Positions 7,191 to 15,919 of a stretch of 64,000 nt of DNA are shown in pieces. Numbering within the stretch: position 1 is the first letter of the stretch; each line of letters opens with the position of its first letter. The notes beneath the pieces were generated by a model. That model made no database searches. It was not told the DNA's origin and worked only from the letters and a program-made list of their open reading frames with translations. The stretch comes from Yoonia sp. (GTDB taxonomy: Bacteria; Pseudomonadota; Alphaproteobacteria; Rhodobacterales; Rhodobacteraceae), in NCBI RefSeq assembly GCF_030731595.1, contig NZ_JANQTS010000082.1:62001-126000 (forward strand), read 5' to 3'. Made by a program: the position numbers and the translations under genes.

Positions 7191-8906
7191 TCATCTCCTA
7201 TATTCAGGGACACGGTCGTCGAGCAAGAAGCGCGCCGGATCGCGATCAATACGGCGCGCAAGACTGTCCAGCGTGCTGACCAGATTGCGGGCTTCGATAC
7301 TCAGACGGTTCAATTCAGGCAGTCCGGTCTGGGCGAAATCGCTGATCCCCGGCGCACTGTTGGCCACAGCCGTTTGCACCTGTGCCACAACGGCGTCACT
7401 TCGGGCAATCAGGGCTCTGAGTTCTGCGGTGATGTCGGGCATGTCGCGGGTCACGTCTTCGACGGCGACACTGATCCGGTCCGATGCGGCGCGGATGTCG
7501 GTCAAAACCGGACCAAGGTCCGTTTCAAGAATGTCTGATGCGGAATCAAACGCCGTTTCGGCAGACAAGAGTGCACCGCTTGCATCAGCAAGCGTCGCGT
7601 CAAACGTGGTCAGACTGCCCTGCGCCTGCGCAAAAAACGCATTTGCCGTCGCCAGCGTTTGCGCGGTCTCTTCGGCCAATGGATCAAACCGGCCCGTCAG
7701 CCCGGTCACATCGGCCGCGACCTGATCGACCGCGGTTGCGGCTGTGGCGACAGCGGCGCGGATGTCGGCCAAGATTGCCGGGACCTGGTCGATCACGACA
7801 GCATCGATATTGCCGATGGCGGTCTTGGCCAGCGCCAGCACATCACGCGCCTCGACCACCATCAGCGCACCGTCACCATTGACCAATGTATCAAAACCGT
7901 CCGACGCTTGGGTGACTGCAACAAAGGCGGTATTGGCGTCCAGCAAGGTCTGTTCGAGTTCGGTCAATCGCATGTTAAGCAGTTGGGCCGTCTCTCCAAA
8001 GCCGTCCAGCGCCTGTTCCGAGCGCTGCTGGATATTGGCAACGGCCGTGTTCAATCCGGCCACACCCTCTGAAACCTGCCGCAGGATATCGGGCACCTGT
8101 TCGCGCATGAGCAGGTCCGCTTGGTCAAAGGCGCTGCCCGCGCTGTCAATGGCGCTTGCGGTGGTCGCCAGCGTGCGATCCGCTGCATCAAACGCCCCCT
8201 GAGCGGACAAGAGCGCGGCATCTGTCCGCTCCAGCGTCGCCTCCACCGCTGTGCCGATGTTATCCATCCTTGCTGTAAACTCTGCGATCTGGGCGGTTGC
8301 ATCGCTGACCGTGCCGGTGATGGCCGAGAAGTCGGAGAGTGCTTGTTCAAGTTGTCCCGACGCGGTGTCCAGATTGCGCAAGAGACTTGTCACATGCAGG
8401 CGGTTTTCTTCACTCACGAGCCCTTGGAGTTGCTCCAGCAGCAGTGCCGCATCGGCGATCAGGTCGGGCGCATCTTCGACAAGTGTCTGCACGGTCGAGC
8501 GGCGCGAAGGAATGATCGGAATCCCGTTTCTTTCCGTAACCAAAGGCGCAGCCTCCGGGGTCCCGCCCGACAAAGAGATAGAGGCGACACCGGTCACACC
8601 TTGCGATTGCAGTTGTGCGACGGTGTCGGACCGCACAGGTGTTGCAGCGCTGATTTCCACCGTCGTCAGGACGCGCGAAGGGTCCTGGCTGTCGATTTCA
8701 ATACCAATGACGCGCCCCACGGAAATCCCGTTGAAAAAGACGTCGCCAGACGGATCCAGCCCCGAGACATCATCGAACAGTATCCCGTAGGTCGCATATT
8801 GCCGGTCGATCTGGACACTGGCCAGCCAGACAAAGAAACCCAACGTGCCAATCATCGCAAGAAGAGTGAAGGCCCCGATCAGGATATAGTTGGCGCGGGT
8901 TTCCAT
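7191..8906 (-). CDS. MCE-domain protein with long coiled coil (MlaD/PqiB-type)
   Basis: 571 aa. One N-terminal TM helix (about 8-27) anchors a periplasmic MCE domain (about 38-120; segments LFDDVSGLDPSGDVFFNG and VGRVIGIEID). The remaining ~450 residues are Ala/Thr/Asp-rich helical repeats predicted to form a coiled coil, much longer than E. coli MlaD. Such proteins build hexameric rings or tubes that carry phospholipids across the periplasm. Its ATG overlaps the TAA stop of the ATPase gene by one base. It belongs with the permease and ATPase upstream and the lipoprotein downstream. Confidence 0.88.
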   Translation of the reverse strand: METRANYILIGAFTLLAMIGTLGFFVWLASVQIDRQYATYGILFDDVSGLDPSGDVFFNGISVGRVIGIEIDSQDPSRVLTTVEISAATPVRSDTVAQLQSQGVTGVASISLSGGTPEAAPLVTERNGIPIIPSRRSTVQTLVEDAPDLIADAALLLEQLQGLVSEENRLHVTSLLRNLDTASGQLEQALSDFSAITGTVSDATAQIAEFTARMDNIGTAVEATLERTDAALLSAQGAFDAADRTLATTASAIDSAGSAFDQADLLMREQVPDILRQVSEGVAGLNTAVANIQQRSEQALDGFGETAQLLNMRLTELEQTLLDANTAFVAVTQASDGFDTLVNGDGALMVVEARDVLALAKTAIGNIDAVVIDQVPAILADIRAAVATAATAVDQVAADVTGLTGRFDPLAEETAQTLATANAFFAQAQGSLTTFDATLADASGALLSAETAFDSASDILETDLGPVLTDIRAASDRISVAVEDVTRDMPDITAELRALIARSDAVVAQVQTAVANSAPGISDFAQTGLPELNRLSIEARNLVSTLDSLARRIDRDPARFLLDDRVPEYRR

Positions 8907-9697
8907 TATGTTGTCCCTTCCGCTGATACCATGGCTGCGCGCGCACGCGGGCCTGCGAAATACTCGCGCACCCAAGGGTGATCGACCTCCAGCATATCCT
9001 GCATCGTCCCCACTGCGATCACACGTTTGTCTGCCAGCACCGCCACCCGATCACAGATCGCATACAAGCTGTCCAGATCATGCGTGACCAGAAAGACCGT
9101 CAGTCCAAGTGCAGCCTGCAACTTCCTGATCAGAATATCAAAGGCCGCAGCCCCGATCGGGTCAAGACCCGCTGTGGGTTCGTCCAGAAACACGATTTCA
9201 GGGTCCAATGCGATGGCACGCGCGAACCCCGCACGTTTGCGCATACCGCCAGAAAGCTCTGACGGATAGTTGCCCAGCGCATTTTCTGGCAAACCCACCA
9301 TGCGCACTTTGATGCCCGCAAGCATGGCGCGCAGATCATCATCCAGATCCAGTTGTTCGCGCATGGGCGCCTCGACATTCTGGCGCACCGTCAGCGATGA
9401 AAACAGCGCGCCATCCTGAAACATCACTCCCCACCGACGGCGCAATTCCCTGTAGTCTTGCTCTGACGTGTCCCGGACGCTTTGCCCGAAGACCTCGATC
9501 TGGCCTTCAGCGGGTTTGAGCAGGCCCACAATCGCGCGCAACAGCACCGATTTGCCAGAGCCGGAGCCACCCACGACCCCGATAATCTCGCCGCGCTTGA
9601 CATCAAGGTCCAGCCCATCGTGGACCGTATGGTCCCCGAACCGGGTCACAAGACCGCGGACACGGATGATATGATCATCGGACTCAGCGCGCATCAT
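8906..9697 (-). CDS. ABC transporter ATP-binding protein, MlaF family
   Basis: 263 aa. Walker A is GGSGSGKSV, the ABC signature is LSGGMRKRAGFARA (the LSGGM variant is usual for MlaF), and Walker B is IVFLDEPTAGLDP; the switch His is in VTHDLDS. It energises lipid transfer through the MlaE-type permease. The start at 9697 gives an ATGA overlap with the permease stop. A longer open frame upstream lies inside the permease gene and was rejected. Confidence 0.92.
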   Translation of the reverse strand: MMRAESDDHIIRVRGLVTRFGDHTVHDGLDLDVKRGEIIGVVGGSGSGKSVLLRAIVGLLKPAEGQIEVFGQSVRDTSEQDYRELRRRWGVMFQDGALFSSLTVRQNVEAPMREQLDLDDDLRAMLAGIKVRMVGLPENALGNYPSELSGGMRKRAGFARAIALDPEIVFLDEPTAGLDPIGAAAFDILIRKLQAALGLTVFLVTHDLDSLYAICDRVAVLADKRVIAVGTMQDMLEVDHPWVREYFAGPRARAAMVSAEGTT

Positions 9698-10821
9698 ACC
9701 CCCACCACGGCAAAGAAGATCGAAAACATTGCATCCATGACGATCACCAGAAAGATCGACAGCACGACCGAGATAGAGGTCCGCCGCCCCAGCGATTCCG
9801 CATCGCCGCCGACCATCATGCCCTCGTAACAGCCGACGATTCCGATGATCAGGGCAAAGAACGGTGCTTTGATCATCCCGACCGAGAAATGCCAGACATC
9901 GGTATTGCTGACCAAGCGTGACTGGAACACGGCAGGCGAGACGCCCAATTCGATCCACGACATAACCGCCCCGCCGACCAAACCAGAGATGTCGGCGATA
10001 AACCCCAAGGCGGGCAGCATGATGATCAGCGCCAAGACCCGTGGCACCACAAGAATCGTCACCGGATCAAGCCCGATCGTACGCATCGCATCGATCTCTT
10101 CTCGCATCTTCATCGTGCCAATAGCGGCTGTAAAGGCCGACCCCGAGCGCCCCGCGACGATAATCGCGGTCAACAGGATTCCAAGTTCGCGCAAGACCGA
10201 AATCGCGATCAGATCAACGACAAAGACCTCGGCCCCGAACTGGCGCAACTGTGCTGCCCCCTGAAATGCGAGGACCACGCCGATCAAAAAGGCCATAAGG
10301 GCTACAATGGGGACAGCATCAAACCCAACTTGCTGGCAATGATGCACCAGTGAGGTCAGGCGCAAACGGCTTGGATGGCGGATGATCGTCGCTATGGTGG
10401 CAACGACCTGACCCAGAAAAGCGATCAGATCGACGGCCTTACCCAAAGAGGTGACGACCAGTTCACCAAATGCCGCAAGCCGGTCGGGCAGCGTTTTGGC
10501 CTGTGGTACCTTTGTATCCTGTGGGGGCATGTTCTGGCGCACGACGTCAATCAACTGCGCCTGCGCATCACCTGCCCCCTCGATTGTAAGCTCATGCCCA
10601 TTCAAACTGGCCCGCCGTTGCAGGTCAACGAGAACCCAGGCCCCGGCCGTGTCGATCCGTGTGAGCCCTTTGATATCAATCACCAAAGCCTGCTCTGCCA
10701 TGCGCCAAAGTTCGCCAAGGTCAAGGCGCTGCAAGGCGTCGATATGCAGATCGCCTGTGACCTCTAACCGTGACCCCGAGACGATGAATGCGGCGGGAGC
10801 GGATGAGGCAGAACCATGCAT
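9694..10821 (-). CDS. MlaE-family permease with N-terminal STAS domain
   Basis: 375 aa. The first ~95 residues are a STAS domain like MlaB (IVSGSRLEVTGDLHIDAL, VIDIKGLTRIDTAGAWVL), fused to a MlaE permease. The permease has several TM helices and the conserved cytoplasmic stretches LRELGILLTAIIVAGRSG and MKMREEIDAMRTIGLDP. It pairs with the downstream ATPase and MCE protein for phospholipid transport at the inner membrane. The start is uncertain: ATG at 10821 is used, but an in-frame GTG at 10848 would start 8 bp after the upstream stop. The STAS fusion replaces a separate mlaB. Confidence 0.88.
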   Translation of the reverse strand: MHGSASSAPAAFIVSGSRLEVTGDLHIDALQRLDLGELWRMAEQALVIDIKGLTRIDTAGAWVLVDLQRRASLNGHELTIEGAGDAQAQLIDVVRQNMPPQDTKVPQAKTLPDRLAAFGELVVTSLGKAVDLIAFLGQVVATIATIIRHPSRLRLTSLVHHCQQVGFDAVPIVALMAFLIGVVLAFQGAAQLRQFGAEVFVVDLIAISVLRELGILLTAIIVAGRSGSAFTAAIGTMKMREEIDAMRTIGLDPVTILVVPRVLALIIMLPALGFIADISGLVGGAVMSWIELGVSPAVFQSRLVSNTDVWHFSVGMIKAPFFALIIGIVGCYEGMMVGGDAESLGRRTSISVVLSIFLVIVMDAMFSIFFAVVGV

Positions 10822-10856
10822 CTTGTCGTGTCCGGTCAAGACGCGCACCTTTTCGT

Positions 10857-11246
10857 TCAGTCCCGTTTATCGTAGGCCAAGTATCTGGCAAGTACAAATG
10901 CTGCGGTAAACGCTATGATTGAACCCGCCTCCGCCATATCCGCCTGAGGTGGGGTGACGGCGGCCTGATCCGGTGTAGTCGCAGGGGTTCGTGATGCACC
11001 TCTTTTGGACAAAGCCAAAAGCAGCCCCCCCAGGACCAGCAAGACAAAGCCCAAGCAAAGTGCCGCTGTTTGCGCACCCAATACGGTGCTGAGTGCCATG
11101 AACGCTGACGCGATCATGAACCCAAAGCCCGCGACCGCAAGAAGACAGCAGGCCAAACCCAGATAGATGTGCCACAAGACCCTGTGCACCCTGTCTCGGC
11201 CAGCTGTTTCGAGATCGCTGATCAATTGCGCGAAAAAACGTTTCAA
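10857..11246 (-). CDS. Holin-X-like small membrane protein
   Basis: 129 aa. An amphipathic basic N-terminus (MKRFFAQLISDLETAGRDRV) is followed by two TM helices (about 25-50 and 58-82) and a C-terminal region with a third hydrophobic stretch. The pattern fits the putative Actinobacterial Holin-X/phage holin superfamily III fold found with DUF883 proteins; no phage genes are near. It overlaps the DUF883 gene by an ATGA junction, so the two form a pair. They may act together at the membrane under stress, by analogy with the YqjD-YqjE-YqjK group of enterobacteria. Confidence 0.7.
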   Translation of the reverse strand: MKRFFAQLISDLETAGRDRVHRVLWHIYLGLACCLLAVAGFGFMIASAFMALSTVLGAQTAALCLGFVLLVLGGLLLALSKRGASRTPATTPDQAAVTPPQADMAEAGSIIAFTAAFVLARYLAYDKRD

Positions 11247-11554
11247 CGCCGCGACATAGCACCGACTAGCAGACCTGCGCCCGCGGCAAGGCCTACTGCA
11301 AGCAAAGGATGCGCGGCCACGGATACCTCAAGCTGGTGTTCCGCGGACTTGCCGGTGCTTGCTGCATAGTTTTTGGCTTCGTCAAATCCTTCTGCGATGT
11401 CGGACACCAGATGGTCCCGGCGGCGTCCTGCGATCCCGGTCACTGTTTCCGCAAGCCGCGACATATCTTCCCGCAGCGCTGCCAACTGCTGGCTGACCGC
11501 TTCGAAATCACCGCTGGCCGCGCCACTGGTGGTCGTTTTGTGATCTAGTGACAT
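11243..11554 (-). CDS. DUF883 (ElaB/YqjD-like) membrane protein
   Basis: 103 aa. A hydrophilic helical N-terminal part (VSQQLAALREDMSRLAETV) resembles a coiled coil, and the C-terminus is a short TM segment ending in basic residues (PLLAVGLAAGAGLLVGAMSRR region). This is the layout of ElaB/YqjD tail-anchored proteins, which bind ribosomes in E. coli in stationary phase. The ATG at 11554 was chosen since the family starts close to the coiled coil. It is first in a two-gene operon. A FNR-type palindrome lies 151 bp upstream in the divergent gap. Confidence 0.78.
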   Translation of the reverse strand: MSLDHKTTTSGAASGDFEAVSQQLAALREDMSRLAETVTGIAGRRRDHLVSDIAEGFDEAKNYAASTGKSAEHQLEVSVAAHPLLAVGLAAGAGLLVGAMSRR

Positions 11555-11704
11555 TTTGTGTCCATTCTCTGAAAAAATGTGGGTGTTACCGCGCCAGTTG
11601 CCCATCGGGACCGCGCCGCAAGACACCAGATCGAAACCTGACATCACACAGCGCCACCTGACCAGTAACAAGCCCAACCCTGTCTCTTTGCGAAGCGGCC
11701 TGCA

Positions 11705-11718
11705 CTGATCTAGGTCAA
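11705..11718. promoter_or_regulatory. FNR-type palindrome CTGAT-N4-GTCAA
   Basis: CTGAT ctag GTCAA matches the FNR/Dnr consensus TTGAT-N4-ATCAA with two changes usual for alphaproteobacterial boxes. It lies in the 259-bp gap between the DUF883 gene (minus) and a DUF2892 gene (plus, 96 bp away). Confidence 0.6.
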
Positions 11719-11813
11719 TTACTGTTGACAAAAAACATGGTCAAATGGGTCGATCGCAGCGTTGGGCTCGTGTGCTCTGGCTGCGACAGAACTTGAATTG
11801 AGGAGAAACCATC

Positions 11814-12026
11814 ATGTCCACAAATGTTGGAACGACAGACAAAGTCATTCGCATTGTCGTGGGGCTTGCTTTGTTGCTGACCCCGTTTGTCGCGAACCTG
11901 TCCATCTTCGACAATAGCTTTGCGGTCTATGTATCGCTCGCCGTCGGGGCGGTTCTGGTGCTGACGGCTTTGATGGGCAGTTGCCCGCTTTACAGCATCT
12001 TCGGCATCAAGACCAACAAGGTCTGA
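11814..12026 (+). CDS. DUF2892 small inner-membrane protein
   Basis: 70 aa. It has the DUF2892 layout: MSTNVGTTDKVIRIVVG start, two TM helices and the CPLYSIFGI C-terminal motif with one conserved Cys. The family corresponds to the membrane part of YgaP without the rhodanese domain. An AGGAG site precedes the ATG. A paralogue is at 62334-62546 in the persulfide locus of this window. Function unknown; association with low-oxygen and sulfur genes is by position only. A FNR-type box lies 96 bp upstream. Confidence 0.85.
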   Translation: MSTNVGTTDKVIRIVVGLALLLTPFVANLSIFDNSFAVYVSLAVGAVLVLTALMGSCPLYSIFGIKTNKV

Positions 12027-12066
12027 ACCCTGCCCACGGGCGCGGCGGACTGCCCCGCAGCGCAGT

Positions 12067-12396
12067 TCAAAGCTGCCTGAGCGAAATGCCAAGGCGTGCC
12101 CGCACATCAGCGGGCAGCCTTTCTATTGCCAGCGCCATCGCGGCAAGGTCTTGCCGCGCGGCGTGCAACTGGTCGAGAAGCGAGACAACGATGCCAAGCG
12201 CGGTCTGATCCAGATCAAGATCCTGCGACAAATCACACAAAAGTTCGAGCCGCGCGATGTCGATCGGGCGAAACAGGTAGCCGCTTGGTCCGCGCTCTGG
12301 CTTGACAAAGGCGTCTTCGATGAACTGCGTCAACTGACTGCGGGTCAATCGCGTGACTGTCACGACGACGTCGTCTTCAGAGAAAAGCTGTGTCAT
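12067..12396 (-). CDS. CbpM-like chaperone modulator
   Basis: 109 aa. The segment FVKPERGPSGYLFRPIDIARLELLCDL is typical of CbpM/MerR-like modulators that bind the J domain of CbpA and inhibit it. It overlaps the upstream J-protein gene by an ATGA junction, the standard cbpA-cbpM order. No DNA-binding role is needed to explain it. It probably tunes DnaK co-chaperone activity in the cytoplasm. Confidence 0.82.
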   Translation of the reverse strand: MTQLFSEDDVVVTVTRLTRSQLTQFIEDAFVKPERGPSGYLFRPIDIARLELLCDLSQDLDLDQTALGIVVSLLDQLHAARQDLAAMALAIERLPADVRARLGISLRQL

Positions 12397-13337
12397 GTCT
12401 GTGCCCCTTTCAGCAGATCGGCCCTTGGATCAAAGGCGTGGGCCTTGCGCCACTCGGCCAGAAAATCGCGCAATTGCGCGTCCGGATCGGACGGCACAAC
12501 AATCTTGAGGTCCACAAGCTGGTCGCCTTTGGCCTTTTGGCCTGCCCGCGTCACACCGCGACCTCGTAGCCGCAAAACGCGGCCGGAACTGGCACCCGGT
12601 GGCACGGTCAGGCCGACGGGGCCATCAATGGTGGGCGCGGTCACCTTTGCGCCCAGAACAGCCTCGTCGATCGTAATGGGAAGGGTAACGAAAATATCGT
12701 CCCCCTCCCGCCGAAACACCGGATGGGCGCGCACGAGGATGGTGATCAACGCATCCCCGGACGGACCGCCGCCAAAGCCGGGTGATCCTTTGCCGCGCAG
12801 GCGCAGGGTCTGGCCATCCTCTGTGCCGCGCGGAATCTTGACCGCCAGGCTATTGCCATCAGGCAAAGTGATCGAGACCTCATTGCCGCGCACCGCATCG
12901 AGAAAGGACACTTCCAGCCGATAGCGCAGATCCGCCCCACCGGCCTGATACCCGCTTGCAAAGTCATCTCTGGCACTCTGACGGCCCCTGTTTCGCAAAA
13001 TCTCGGCAAAGATGTCGGCCGGATCGACATTGGGGCCAAAGCCCTGTCGTTGTTGATAGCTATTGTCGGGAGCGTCCGAGAAATCGCGGTAATACTGGCG
13101 TTGCGGCCGCTCTGCGCCAAGTCCGTCGATCTCTCCGGCATCAAAGCGGGCGCGGGTCTTTGGGTCCTTCAGCAGCTCATAGGCATTGGCGACTGCCTTG
13201 AACCGGGCTTCTGCACCGGCATCATCTGGATGCAGATCAGGGTGATTCTTGCGCACATGCTCACGGTAGGCCTTCTTGATCTCGGCTGCGGTCGCCGACT
13301 TGGTCAGGCCCAGCACGTCATAAGGGTCGTTGGACAT
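12393..13337 (-). CDS. CbpA-type J-domain co-chaperone
   Basis: 314 aa. The N-terminal J domain (about 1-70) has the HPD motif (NHPDLHPDD). A linker follows, then two beta-barrel client-binding domains (LEVSFLDAVRGNEVSITLP; IPRGTEDGQTLRLRGKG; VRAHPVFRREGDDIFV). The Cys-rich zinc domain of DnaJ is absent, which points to CbpA. It stimulates DnaK ATPase. The start at 13337 follows AAGGAGG. The CbpM gene overlaps its end. A FNR-type palindrome lies about 100 bp upstream in the gap shared with the exporter operon. Confidence 0.9.
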   Translation of the reverse strand: MSNDPYDVLGLTKSATAAEIKKAYREHVRKNHPDLHPDDAGAEARFKAVANAYELLKDPKTRARFDAGEIDGLGAERPQRQYYRDFSDAPDNSYQQRQGFGPNVDPADIFAEILRNRGRQSARDDFASGYQAGGADLRYRLEVSFLDAVRGNEVSITLPDGNSLAVKIPRGTEDGQTLRLRGKGSPGFGGGPSGDALITILVRAHPVFRREGDDIFVTLPITIDEAVLGAKVTAPTIDGPVGLTVPPGASSGRVLRLRGRGVTRAGQKAKGDQLVDLKIVVPSDPDAQLRDFLAEWRKAHAFDPRADLLKGAQT

Positions 13338-13434
13338 CCCGCCTCCTTCTTGCGCCGCGCGCATGGTCTTTGAAGAAACCATCGGGTTCGCACGGCTCTG
13401 CCTTTGGAATGACATGTCCTTTCCGGTGTCGTCA

Positions 13435-13448
13435 TTGATCCATGTCAG
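13435..13448. promoter_or_regulatory. FNR-type palindrome TTGAT-N4-GTCAG
   Basis: TTGAT ccat GTCAG lies midway in the 207-bp gap between cbpA-like (minus) and the HlyD exporter operon (plus), about 97 bp from each start. Overlapping it is a perfect CCATGT-N4-ACATGG inverted repeat (13441-13454 region). Confidence 0.5.
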
Positions 13449-13544
13449 TACATGGAAAATGAGTGGGGCTAATATGACCCAAAGGAAATCGGCTGGCGCG
13501 CATTGCGTACCCGGTCGCTGCCGTCATGAGGAAAGGGCACTATA

Positions 13545-14714
13545 TTGACCGCAGTTCAACAGGCTTCACAAAAAGGGAGCGCCACAGAGGCAGAGTCGCG
13601 CCAACCTGCCTCGGAACCGCCTCTCCCTGCCCTGCGCCATGCGCAGCCTGACAGCAAACCAAAGCGGCGGTTATGGCTTTGGGGCGCTACAGGTGTCGGT
13701 GTCATCGCCCTGTCCGCCCTTGCCTATACGCAATTCTGGATGGCAGGTCCGCTGCCGGTTGCGGTCGAGGTGGCCGCCCTCGCCCCGGTCACACGGGTGC
13801 TTGCGGTCAATGGCCGGATCGCTGCGGTGGACTCTGTCGAAATTCGGCCTGTTGTCACCGGCAGGCTCATCACCCTTGCGGTGGACGAAGGCGATGTGGT
13901 GACTGTGGATCAAGTGCTGGCGCGGGTGGACGCGGAAGCGCAAAACACCATCGTCCGGCAAGCATTGGCCGGGCTTGATGCCGCGCTGATCGGCCAGCAG
14001 CAAGCACAAGAGGTTTATGATCGGGCGTTGTCCTTGGGCCCGAACATCACCAGAACCGAACTGGAAAGCAATGCCCATGCTGTCGAAATCGCGGCACAGG
14101 ACGTGGCCATTCAAACTGCAGCACTCGATCAGGCCCGAGTCGCACTGGCCAATTACACAGTGCGTGCGCCCATCGCGGGCACCGTGCTTGTTCTTGATGC
14201 CGAAGTCGGGCAGTTGACCGGACCCACCACCGCTTTGATGACACTTGCGGATCTGACCGATCTGGTGGTCGAGGCCGATGTGGATGAAGCCTATGCCACC
14301 CAGATCGCGCGCAACCAACCAGCGGTGCTGCAACTGGCGGGCGAAACCGTCAAGCGCGATGGTCACGTGGGATTTGTCTCGGCGAGGGTCGATGCCGCCA
14401 CCGGCGGGCTTGCCGTGAAAATTGCTTTTGATGCACCGGTCACAGCCCCGATCGGACTGACCGTCGCCACCAATATCATCGTCGAGCAACGCGCAGCCGC
14501 ACTGACCATTCCACGCACCGCCCTGCAAACCGATGCGGGCGAGACAGGCATTTTTGTGCTCAAGGACGGGAGCGCGGTGTTCCAACCGGTCACAGTCGTG
14601 GATTGGCCTGCTGCCCGGCTGATCGTGTCGTCTGGCCTGTCGGAAGGGGACATGGTCATTGCCGATGCCAATGGCATCATCGCCGGGCAGGCCGTTGCGG
14701 CGGACCAACCCTGA
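13545..14714 (+). CDS. HlyD/MacA-type membrane fusion protein
   Basis: 389 aa, TTG start at 13545 behind an AGGAAAGG site. A proline-rich cytoplasmic N-terminus (about 40 aa) precedes one TM helix (about 43-66). The lipoyl halves (RIAAVDSVEIRPVVTGRL; YTVRAPIAGTVLVLDAEVGQL) flank a helical hairpin of about 70 residues, and a beta-barrel domain follows. This is the periplasmic adaptor of a MacAB/DevBCA-like exporter. The permease and ATPase genes follow with TGATG and ATGA overlaps. No outer-membrane TolC gene is in the window. Substrate unknown. Confidence 0.85.
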   Translation: MTAVQQASQKGSATEAESRQPASEPPLPALRHAQPDSKPKRRLWLWGATGVGVIALSALAYTQFWMAGPLPVAVEVAALAPVTRVLAVNGRIAAVDSVEIRPVVTGRLITLAVDEGDVVTVDQVLARVDAEAQNTIVRQALAGLDAALIGQQQAQEVYDRALSLGPNITRTELESNAHAVEIAAQDVAIQTAALDQARVALANYTVRAPIAGTVLVLDAEVGQLTGPTTALMTLADLTDLVVEADVDEAYATQIARNQPAVLQLAGETVKRDGHVGFVSARVDAATGGLAVKIAFDAPVTAPIGLTVATNIIVEQRAAALTIPRTALQTDAGETGIFVLKDGSAVFQPVTVVDWPAARLIVSSGLSEGDMVIADANGIIAGQAVAADQP

Positions 14715-15919
14715 TGCTTTATGCCTTCAAGATTTCGGCCCGATACCTGACCGCAAACAAGGGGCAGACGGTGCTTTTGGTCACGGGCGTCGCCGTGGGT
14801 GTCTTTATTTTCATCTTCATGTCGGCCCTGATCGGCGGACTGGCCGAATTCATATTGTCGCGCACCGTCGGCGATCTATCCCATATCACGATCGCGGCCG
14901 AAAGTGATGATCCGGCCATCTTGGTCACGGCGGACGGGCATATGCTGGTGGTCACGGAACGTGGACAAACACGCACCGCAACTTTGGCCGAGGCGGCAAC
15001 CTGGCTTCCCCTGATCGCCGCAGTACCCGGGGTCAAAGCCGTATCGCCGCAGATCAATGGTGCCGGTTTCCTGACACGGGGCGGGCAGGTTTCGCAGGTC
15101 AGCGTGACCGGCGTGGAACCGGGGCGCGAATCCGCGATCCTCGACCTTGAAAGCTATATGATCGAAGGCTCTGCACGGCTTGGCTCTGGGCTGATCGTGC
15201 TAGGGACAGATCTGGCCGACGATCTGGCCTTGTCGCTTGGGCAAACGCTGCGCCTGCAAAGTTCCCAAGGCGTGAGTGCGGCCCTGACGCTCAGCGGCAT
15301 CTTTGAAACCGGCAACGGCGGCATGGATGGCGCGCGCGCCTTTGTCAGCCTTTCGACCGCACGCACCCTATTTGCCATGCCGCAAGGGGTGACGCAGATC
15401 GAGATCAAGCTGGACGATCTGAATATGGCAGATGCCACGGCCCGCCATATCGTGAGCCTGACTGGTCTGGATGCGGTGCCTTGGACAGACGGTGCCGAGC
15501 AGCTCATGGAGGCGCTGAACGCGCAGGCGCAGACGGGCTATTTTCTGAAAACCTTTGCGCTGATCACCATCGTGATCGGGGTTGCCTCTGCGCTTTTGCT
15601 GTCGACGTACCGCAGGCGTCCCGAGATCGGGATCATGCGCGCAATGGGTGCCGGGCGGGGATTTGTAGTCTTCGTCTTTGTGACACAAGGTGCATTGGTC
15701 GGATTGATGGGCGGGCTTATGGGTGCCTCATTGGGCTATCTGGCCCTATTGCCATTTCCATCCCGCGATGCATTTCGGGCAGGCACGCTGCCGATGGACA
15801 TCACACAGGGGTCTTATGGACTCGCGATCACCCTGACCGTGATCGGCGCAATCTTTGCCTCGATCCTGCCCGCGCGCGCTGCGGCGAATGTCGATCCGGT
15901 TACGGCGATCGGGCAATGA
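14714..15919 (+). CDS. FtsX/MacB-type ABC permease
   Basis: 401 aa. One N-terminal TM helix (about 17-40) is followed by a large periplasmic domain (about 45-270) and three C-terminal TM helices in the FtsX domain (IVIGVASALLLSTYRRRPEIGIMRAMGA is the classic cytoplasmic loop region). This DevC/LolC-like topology moves substrates mechanically within the periplasm. The start overlaps the adaptor stop (TGATG) and the end overlaps the ATPase start (ATGA), so the three form one translationally coupled operon. Confidence 0.88.
   Translation: MLYAFKISARYLTANKGQTVLLVTGVAVGVFIFIFMSALIGGLAEFILSRTVGDLSHITIAAESDDPAILVTADGHMLVVTERGQTRTATLAEAATWLPLIAAVPGVKAVSPQINGAGFLTRGGQVSQVSVTGVEPGRESAILDLESYMIEGSARLGSGLIVLGTDLADDLALSLGQTLRLQSSQGVSAALTLSGIFETGNGGMDGARAFVSLSTARTLFAMPQGVTQIEIKLDDLNMADATARHIVSLTGLDAVPWTDGAEQLMEALNAQAQTGYFLKTFALITIVIGVASALLLSTYRRRPEIGIMRAMGAGRGFVVFVFVTQGALVGLMGGLMGASLGYLALLPFPSRDAFRAGTLPMDITQGSYGLAITLTVIGAIFASILPARAAANVDPVTAIGQ

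Noticed and set aside
10857-11246. Prophage remnant because of the holin-like protein
   Set aside because: No integrase, lysin, capsid or attachment repeat is near, and the protein pairs with a DUF883 gene as in non-phage loci.
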